This document shows positions 6,061-10,670 of a DNA stretch of 10,670 bases, one piece after another. Positions within the stretch are counted from its first letter, which is position 1. Each line of letters opens with the position of its first letter. A program made the position numbers and the translations under genes. Source of the stretch: Bacteroidales bacterium (GTDB taxonomy: Bacteria > Bacteroidota > Bacteroidia > Bacteroidales > UBA10428); assembly GCA_016926235.1 (NCBI GenBank), contig JAFGOZ010000566.1, positions 1 to 10,670 of the forward strand, in the 5' to 3' direction. The notes under the pieces are model-generated. The model was not told where the DNA came from. It saw only the letters and a list, made by a program, of their open reading frames with translations, and made no database searches.

Positions 6061-6154
6061 GCTGCACTCTTATTTACCGAAATGTTGTATTCTTATTTAC
6101 CATTTTGCTGTATTGTTATTTACATCAAGTGCTGTACTTTTATTTACCGATTAC
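6061..6154. repeat. Four tandem 23-24-bp units, possible IS21-type end remnant
   Basis: Four units start at 6061, 6084, 6107 and 6131. Each has the pattern GYTGYAYTNTTATTTAC with a variable 6-8-base tail. Such short tandem sites recall the multiple transposase-binding repeats at ends of IS21-family elements, but no istA or istB is present in the window. A regulator-binding array is the alternative. With units this close together and no unique spacers, it is not a CRISPR. Confidence 0.5.
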
Positions 6155-6206
6155 AGGCTAATGCCACAACTATTAATTTCAATATACAATTACAATTTCA
6201 TCCTAC

Positions 6207-7133
6207 CTATTCCCGTTTATAATTAATAATTCTTTTTGACTTTTCTTCAAAAAGCAATACACTTTTAGTATTTTGCATGACATCAACTCCTAGTACAAAA
6301 CCTGTCCCATAAATTTTGAAAGTTTGCTTTCCAGAAAATACAGTTATCGTAGTCACCATTACTGTTCCACTTGCACTTACTAAAAAATAATACTTTCCGG
6401 TAGTTAATCCAAACTCCTTATAATTAGTAACAAATGGAATTACATCCCCATCGATATACCAATCTGCGTCAGTTTTTCTATAATCAAACATTTCATCTGA
6501 AGTAAAATCAAAATAATTGGTATTTTTTGATAGTGCTACAAAATATATATGTGCTCCAGTATTTAAGCCGCTACCTGATTGTAAACGAATCATGGTTTTC
6601 ATATCGAAATTAGCAACCAGTGTTCTGTCACCATTTGCAGTAAACGAATAGGTTGCATCTGTTGAAACCTGAGTTCCATTTTCTGTCCAGTTAGTAAATG
6701 TATATCCGTCTGCTGGTGTGGCTCTTAATAAAACGGCCTGACCATAATCGTAAGTGCCTGCACCAGTTATTGTTCCTGAATTTACAGGGTTAACGCTTGC
6801 TGCTATTGAATACGAATTGAGTGAGAAATCAGCAATTACATCCATGTTTTTACTCATGATTATTTTATTATTATGTACATAGGATGCATCTGTACCACTC
6901 CATGCTGTAAATTTGTAATTAGAACTGGGATTTGGTGACAAGGTAACTTCAATACCTTCTGGATATGTACCACTGTTTGGTGATAAATCTACAGTTCCGC
7001 TACCAACTGGCAGAATATTAATCTTTAAGGAATATTCTGGATTTTCATCCTTTTTGCATCCTACTGTAAATACTATTAAACATGTAAAGAATAGGCATGC
7101 AATAATGTGTTGAAATTTAATTATTTTTTTCAT
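6207..7133 (-). CDS. Lipoprotein with two InlB-type (Listeria/Bacteroides) repeats
   Basis: The protein has 308 residues. A signal peptide ends in a lipobox, FTVGC, with C26 as the likely lipidated residue, followed by KKDE. Residues 34-104 and 106-176 are two divergent InlB B-repeat-like units: each has a SGT-T turn motif, a YxxGxxVxLxxxP strand, a YxFxxW core and an ending in VIADF or LVANF. The remaining 130 residues form an unrecognised, probably beta-rich domain that contains MIRLQSGSGLNTGAHIYFVA and ends at residue 308. The protein is expected at the outer membrane or cell surface, with a binding or adhesive role likely. The start ATG is fixed by the signal peptide. The 3' side holds the tandem units at 6061-6154. 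The 5' side holds repeat R1 copy 7206-7466, and no clear promoter is seen. Confidence 0.85.
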   Translation of the reverse strand: MKKIIKFQHIIACLFFTCLIVFTVGCKKDENPEYSLKINILPVGSGTVDLSPNSGTYPEGIEVTLSPNPSSNYKFTAWSGTDASYVHNNKIIMSKNMDVIADFSLNSYSIAASVNPVNSGTITGAGTYDYGQAVLLRATPADGYTFTNWTENGTQVSTDATYSFTANGDRTLVANFDMKTMIRLQSGSGLNTGAHIYFVALSKNTNYFDFTSDEMFDYRKTDADWYIDGDVIPFVTNYKEFGLTTGKYYFLVSASGTVMVTTITVFSGKQTFKIYGTGFVLGVDVMQNTKSVLLFEEKSKRIINYKRE

Positions 7134-7205
7134 TTAGTTCTAAATTTAGGTTAAACATTTGTTGAATTATATGTTGGTAAATTATTAAGTGCTTTGCGTT
7201 TATAA

Positions 7206-7466
7206 CCGCTAACAATTTAGTATTCTTACCTGAGGTAAGTATATTTTCCTTAACGCCTCAATTCATATTCAAATCAATATCCCCATCAGCGTTCTCCAGC
7301 GAACGAAACTTTCCCAGTAATTTCTTTTTGTCTTTTTTCGCAGCCTTATCCTCAATCAGCTTTCAGCCCCAGCTGCCATACCCATCTTTTTCCCGAAGCA
7401 ATGCTAAACCATCCTGGCAGCTATAATTTTCCTTCACCTGAAAAACCCGAGCGCTGTTAAAAGCAA
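7206..7466 (-). repeat. Dispersed repeat R1, second copy, with fossil reading frame
   Basis: This is homologous to 3279-3536 and fills the gap between the patatin-like gene and the lipoprotein gene. The minus-strand frame (about 7460 to TGA at 7258-7260) reads LLREKDGYGSWG, then the same in-frame TGA (7363-7365), then KLIEDKAAKKDKKKLLGKF and ENADGDIDLNMN. Differences from the other copy after the TGA are mostly synonymous third-base changes, which points to a coding past. The inner end carries CCGCTAAC (7206-7213) and a 6-bp CTTACC/GGTAAG stem. The outer end stops six bases before the stop codon of the patatin-like gene. Confidence 0.6.
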
Positions 7467-7471
7467 TTAAA

Positions 7472-8635
7472 TTATGTGATAGAGAACTTGATTTTATTTG
7501 GATTCTTATTATACTCTTTTACTGCTTGTTCAGCCTTAAGCATTCCATGATTGAATCTTCGTTCATAAAGCATATCGTTTGAAACCAGGGGGTCTCCCAA
7601 GGTGTTGCTACTTGGCTGGATGATGATTGAATTGAAGTGTTTTAAAAGTTTACCTTGCTTTTTATTCTCGAAATCATAGTCATAAATTTTAGCCTCTGGA
7701 CAGGTCTCATAAATTTGCTGTAACATGTAATTCTTATCAATGAAGTTATTAATATCATTGTTGAAAATCTCACATAAAGCAATATCATTTAACGAACGCA
7801 AGGCAATTTGAGCTATGTTTTTATTTTCGTAATCTTCAACTATTATGTCTCCAGCACTGCAATTGATAATTATTATTGTATATTCCTCATCTGAAAGATT
7901 ACAACAAATTTCATTAATTACATCTCCCAAAGGTGAAACATTCCTGATTCCACCATCTACAGAGTGTTTCTTATGTCCGGCGTTAATTGTTATTGACTCG
8001 ATTGGATTCCAGACAATTGGCATAGTTGTAGAAGCAAGTACACCATTTGCGAAATCTAAGTCTGTATTAAAATCTGTATGTTTTGATGAATAATATACCC
8101 CATCATTTAGTGATACAAAACCACACATATAAATGCAGTTCCTAATGTTCTTTATGCGTGCGAATTGAATGAGTTTCTTCTTAAGAGGAGAATTGTCAGC
8201 TACAGACTTAAAGCTTGAGAAATCGTCCTTAAAAGATTTTATAAATGATTTGCGGTTGAAGAATAATCTTAAAAGAATGTTTTTTGTAGTTCTAGGGAAT
8301 AGCTTTTTTACAGTATCCCAATCAATACACATTTCTAATTCAGGATTGGGAATACCATTTCGTGGTTTTGTATCTATTATATCGGATGTATAAATCTCTT
8401 CAACTCCATTACTTGCAACATCTCTCCAAAGTTTATATAATGAATCATACTTCTCTGAGGCTACTAAAAGTCCATTCAATGACCCAACTGATACTCCCGC
8501 AACAATATCGAACTTCATATTTCCATCACTATCAGGAAATAGTGAGTTCCAATTATTTTGCAAGTAATTTATTGCACCAACTTGAAAGGCTCCTTTGAAA
8601 CCTCCACCACTAAGAACCAAAGCAGTTTTACTCAT
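7472..8635 (-). CDS. Patatin-like phospholipase
   Basis: The protein has 387 residues. The patatin Ser/Asp dyad is intact: the oxyanion motif SGGGFKG (9-15), the nucleophile elbow GVSVG (47-51, S49) and the catalytic DGG (227-229, D227) within HSVDGGIRNVSP. Patatin-like enzymes hydrolyse acyl chains of membrane phospholipids. Bacterial members include housekeeping RssA-type proteins and membrane-attacking immune effectors such as CapV in CBASS. There is no signal peptide or membrane segment, so it is probably cytoplasmic. The C-terminal 130 residues have no extra domain I recognise. The start is the first ATG, and the motif SGGG at residue 9 leaves no room for a later start. No nucleotidyltransferase, second-messenger synthase or other partner lies beside it, so its role cannot be fixed from context. 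Confidence 0.88.
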   Translation of the reverse strand: MSKTALVLSGGGFKGAFQVGAINYLQNNWNSLFPDSDGNMKFDIVAGVSVGSLNGLLVASEKYDSLYKLWRDVASNGVEEIYTSDIIDTKPRNGIPNPELEMCIDWDTVKKLFPRTTKNILLRLFFNRKSFIKSFKDDFSSFKSVADNSPLKKKLIQFARIKNIRNCIYMCGFVSLNDGVYYSSKHTDFNTDLDFANGVLASTTMPIVWNPIESITINAGHKKHSVDGGIRNVSPLGDVINEICCNLSDEEYTIIIINCSAGDIIVEDYENKNIAQIALRSLNDIALCEIFNNDINNFIDKNYMLQQIYETCPEAKIYDYDFENKKQGKLLKHFNSIIIQPSSNTLGDPLVSNDMLYERRFNHGMLKAEQAVKEYNKNPNKIKFSIT

Positions 8636-8862
8636 GGGTTAACTTTATAATTATGATTATTTACTGCACTAAATATCATTATTACCCCTTTTGGTTATAA
8701 ATTATACTACATCCTAAGTTTTTACAATCTTTATCATAAAAGTTAACAAGTCTATATCTTTATTATCTGGAAAGCTTTTTCGGTCATTATTACCCCAATC
8801 AAACAGATTAGTAATACCACCCCATAGTTGTTACAGGAAGATAATATCCCCCAATTATTTAA

Positions 8863-9055
8863 AAGCTACAACTTTGCAATATGTCCGGTAATGGCCCCAT
8901 AACAGATACTTTTGTGGTAAAACAAACACTAACAGAGCTATTGGAATATCCTGGCGAAAATGTAGGATGATGGAGAAGTAAGTACTAAATTTACAACATA
9001 TACCGATCAAAGTCAAATATTTAATCGGAAATATTTGAAGCAAGGTTTATTGTAG
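8863..9055 (+). pseudogene. Possible broken gene fragment
   Basis: The plus strand reads MSGNGPITDTFVVKQTLTEL and LEYPGENVG to a TGA at 8965-8967. With a one-base shift it continues DDGEVSTKFTTYTDQSQIFN, then RKYLKQGLL and a TAG at 9053-9055. The composition is protein-like in both parts and the join is smooth, which suggests a single frameshift in a gene tail. No family is recognised, and the minus strand also has a 62-codon frame here. Confidence 0.25.
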
Positions 9056-9077
9056 TTGATCCTTATTAACTTGTTTT

Positions 9078-9190
9078 TTACCTTATTCTGGAAGCAATCC
9101 ATGCCGGACCCCAATCAGGACATAGCGGTAAAGCCAGTTCTTGTAAAGCATATATAATCAATCCATACGAATATGTTTCATTTTTTTGAG
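9078..9190 (-). pseudogene. Possible gene remnant downstream of the S41 peptidase gene
   Basis: The minus strand, in a frame other than that of the S41 gene, reads NETYSYGLIIYALQELALPL followed by CPDWGPAWIASRIR and TAA. The residue pattern is strongly protein-like, but there is no start codon; the frame emerges from the end of the S41 gene. It is probably a leftover C-terminus of another gene. No family is recognised. Confidence 0.25.
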
Positions 9191-9193
9191 CCT

Positions 9194-10633
9194 TCAGTCT
9201 TTTTGTTCTATAATTTTTAATGTATAGTCTAATACATTATCCGTATTGGTAAAATTTTCTTCTTCAATGGGATAGTCGGGAATTACTCCTCTTTGTGAAG
9301 CATCTCCATTGGGTCTTACTCCCAACGCCTTAGGATAGACAACGTTCCATTTTGTATTGGGTAATTCAAATGAATGCACGGCACCATATGATGAGACTAC
9401 TTCTGCAGTCTCCTCCCCGATGATTTCCCCAAAGTTGTAATCCTGAATGATTGAAGCCACACTGGAAGTATTTGAATAGGAATACCGGTTTATGATCACA
9501 AATACTTTTCCCTTAAATCGAATTGAATCCGGATGTGGATTTATTTCAGGTATTTGAACATCAAAACGAGTTCCATCCTCCAGTGACAAAATTTGCTTTT
9601 TTAATTCCTGATGTTCGGGAATATCGTTATTCTTCCAACATTCTTTGGTAATCTGACTTGTTTTGACACTGAATTTTGAAGTAAACGAAAAAGGTTTGTC
9701 GGCAAAGTAAGATATCATGTAATCACTGAATGAATTATCTCCACCCGGATTGTATCTTAAATCGATAATCAGACTTGTTGCATTCATTTTGTTGAAAAAG
9801 CGGAATGCAGAATCCGTAAAATGACAGAATTCTGTATTATCGAACAGGGCCGGATTTGAAGGATCAAACGGGATGTCATTCAAGAAATGGCCGGGATGCA
9901 GATAAGCCACGTCATTGATCATTGCAAATCCCCGCTTGAACTGAAGTAATGATTTTTGTGTTTTCATTTTTTCTGCATACGCCTTTGCCTGTATTGAGGC
10001 GATGGATAGATTTATTTCCCGGCCATCAGGTTTTCGGATCTTCAGGGTAAACAGGTCCTGCCTGTCAAAAAAGAGCCAATAAAGAACCGCAAATTCTTTC
10101 TGCTCTATATGTGAATTCTTATAATAATCGGTTGGCCCCGATATATAAGCATACATCTTTCTCAAAGTTTCATTGATGGGAACACCATTGAATGACTGTA
10201 TTTCATCATTTTCTTCTATCAGTGTATTTTGAGAGAAATTGGCCCTTACCAAAACTTTTCCGTTTTTAAAATAAACCCGCAACGGGAAAACAGTACCGTT
10301 GCTATTCATATATTTTCCATAGTATTCATCCCAGGGATAACCCAGATAACAATGACTCATATTTGCCGAAGCCACATAAGGCTGGAGCAATCTAAAAACC
10401 TCCAAATCGGTGAGCGAATCGCTCAATGCGTTCATAATTTGATTATAGGTACTATCTAACCTGGCTTTTGTCGTTAATGCGTAAAAGTTATAATTTGAAG
10501 CCTCCATGGCATTCCGCAGGTATTCCAGATCGGCTTTAACTTCCTGTGATGAATATTTTTTAATAGATTGGGACGATATCAGATTTGCTGAAATACAAAT
10601 GATGAAAAGTGATACGGATAGTTGTTTTTTCAT
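9194..10633 (-). CDS. Secreted S41-family serine peptidase
   Basis: The protein has 479 residues. An N-terminal signal peptide (KKQLSVSLFIICISANLISS, cleavage near residue 21) directs export to the periplasm or surface. The N-terminal part has the SHCYLG motif (93-98) common in S41 and tricorn-like peptidases. Residues 115-215 are PDZ-like, with IEENDEIQSFNGVPI. The catalytic core has LIIDLRYNPGGDNS (288-301) and NRYSYSNTSSVASII (382-396), where S387 is the likely nucleophile; IIGEETAE (404-411) and VRPNGDASQRGVIPDYPIEE (439-458) follow as in C-terminal processing peptidase relatives. The usual lysine of the Ser-Lys dyad cannot be placed with confidence. By eye its base composition is richer in GC than the TIR genes, which suggests longer residence in the genome. 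Only 37 bases of upstream sequence remain in the window. Confidence 0.88.
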   Translation of the reverse strand: MKKQLSVSLFIICISANLISSQSIKKYSSQEVKADLEYLRNAMEASNYNFYALTTKARLDSTYNQIMNALSDSLTDLEVFRLLQPYVASANMSHCYLGYPWDEYYGKYMNSNGTVFPLRVYFKNGKVLVRANFSQNTLIEENDEIQSFNGVPINETLRKMYAYISGPTDYYKNSHIEQKEFAVLYWLFFDRQDLFTLKIRKPDGREINLSIASIQAKAYAEKMKTQKSLLQFKRGFAMINDVAYLHPGHFLNDIPFDPSNPALFDNTEFCHFTDSAFRFFNKMNATSLIIDLRYNPGGDNSFSDYMISYFADKPFSFTSKFSVKTSQITKECWKNNDIPEHQELKKQILSLEDGTRFDVQIPEINPHPDSIRFKGKVFVIINRYSYSNTSSVASIIQDYNFGEIIGEETAEVVSSYGAVHSFELPNTKWNVVYPKALGVRPNGDASQRGVIPDYPIEEENFTNTDNVLDYTLKIIEQKD

Positions 10634-10670
10634 TGGATACTGATTTAGAAATTCTATTGACTTTGTTTTA

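Larger units (their letters stand above)
8636..9193. other. Long intergenic region with possible gene debris
   Basis: No intact gene is seen in 558 bases. A 12-bp motif CATTATTACCCC occurs at 8677-8688 and 8785-8796. TAGTTGATCCTTATTAAC (9053-9070) is identical to 5769-5786 at the end of the FemAB-like gene. Two broken protein-like frames (8863-9055 plus, 9078-9190 minus) are listed separately. It could hold the promoter of the patatin-like gene, but no good Bacteroidota -33/-7 pair is visible. Confidence 0.4.

Noticed and set aside
6061..6154. CRISPR array
   Set aside because: The units are contiguous 23-24-bp repeats without unique spacers, and no cas genes are present.
7845..8598. Three plus-strand frames of 74-82 codons
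   Set aside because: All are antisense to the patatin-like gene, which carries complete catalytic motifs.
8855..9043. Minus-strand frame of 62 codons
   Set aside because: It is rich in hydrophobic and aromatic residues with no domain or leader; the plus-strand fragments look more protein-like.
10229..10459. Plus-strand frame of 76 codons
   Set aside because: It is antisense to the N-terminal part of the S41 peptidase gene, whose signal peptide and motifs fix the true frame.

Overview
The window looks like an accessory region of a low-GC member of the Bacteroidota (Bacteroidales-like). The evidence is AT-rich genes with AT-rich leaders and no Shine-Dalgarno motifs, a signal-peptidase-II lipoprotein with InlB/Bacteroides-type repeats, a secreted S41 peptidase, a FemAB-like acyltransferase gene, and a dense set of palindromic intergenic repeats. 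TAA, TAG and TGA all end clear genes, so the genetic code is standard.

Layout. At 1-320 there is a truncated copy of a repeat and a small unrecognised ORF. At 376-667 lies a mosaic palindromic element. At 679-3241 two minus-strand genes follow each other, each ending directly on an attC-like imperfect palindrome: a TIR plus nucleoside-deoxyribosyltransferase-like protein (2264-3241), then a TIR-like plus inositol-monophosphatase-like fusion (790-2076). At 3279-3606 is the fullest copy of a dispersed repeat carrying a fossil reading frame. On the plus strand follow a permuted NlpC/P60-like protein (3876-4427) and a FemAB/GNAT-like gene with one in-frame stop (4710-5771). Between them is a 271-bp inverted-repeat unit holding a possible 42-aa ORF. 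At 5811-6154 are a MITE-like palindrome and four tandem 23-24-bp units. The minus strand then carries a lipoprotein (6207-7133), a second copy of the fossil repeat (7206-7466), a patatin-like phospholipase (7472-8635), a gene graveyard (8636-9193) and a secreted S41 peptidase (9194-10633).

How the genes may work together. The most notable content is the adjacent pair of TIR-superfamily proteins. Each joins a TIR or TIR-like domain to a second nucleotide- or phosphate-related domain. Bacterial TIR domains are often NAD+-consuming immune enzymes, so the pair is a plausible uncharacterised defence or nucleotide-signalling module. They may equally be two independent one-gene cassettes. The patatin-like protein belongs to a fold that also serves as an immune effector, but it is 4.2 kb away with unrelated genes between. 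No integrase, transposase, tRNA, rRNA or CRISPR array is visible. The S41 gene looks clearly richer in GC than the TIR genes and may be closer to the host core.
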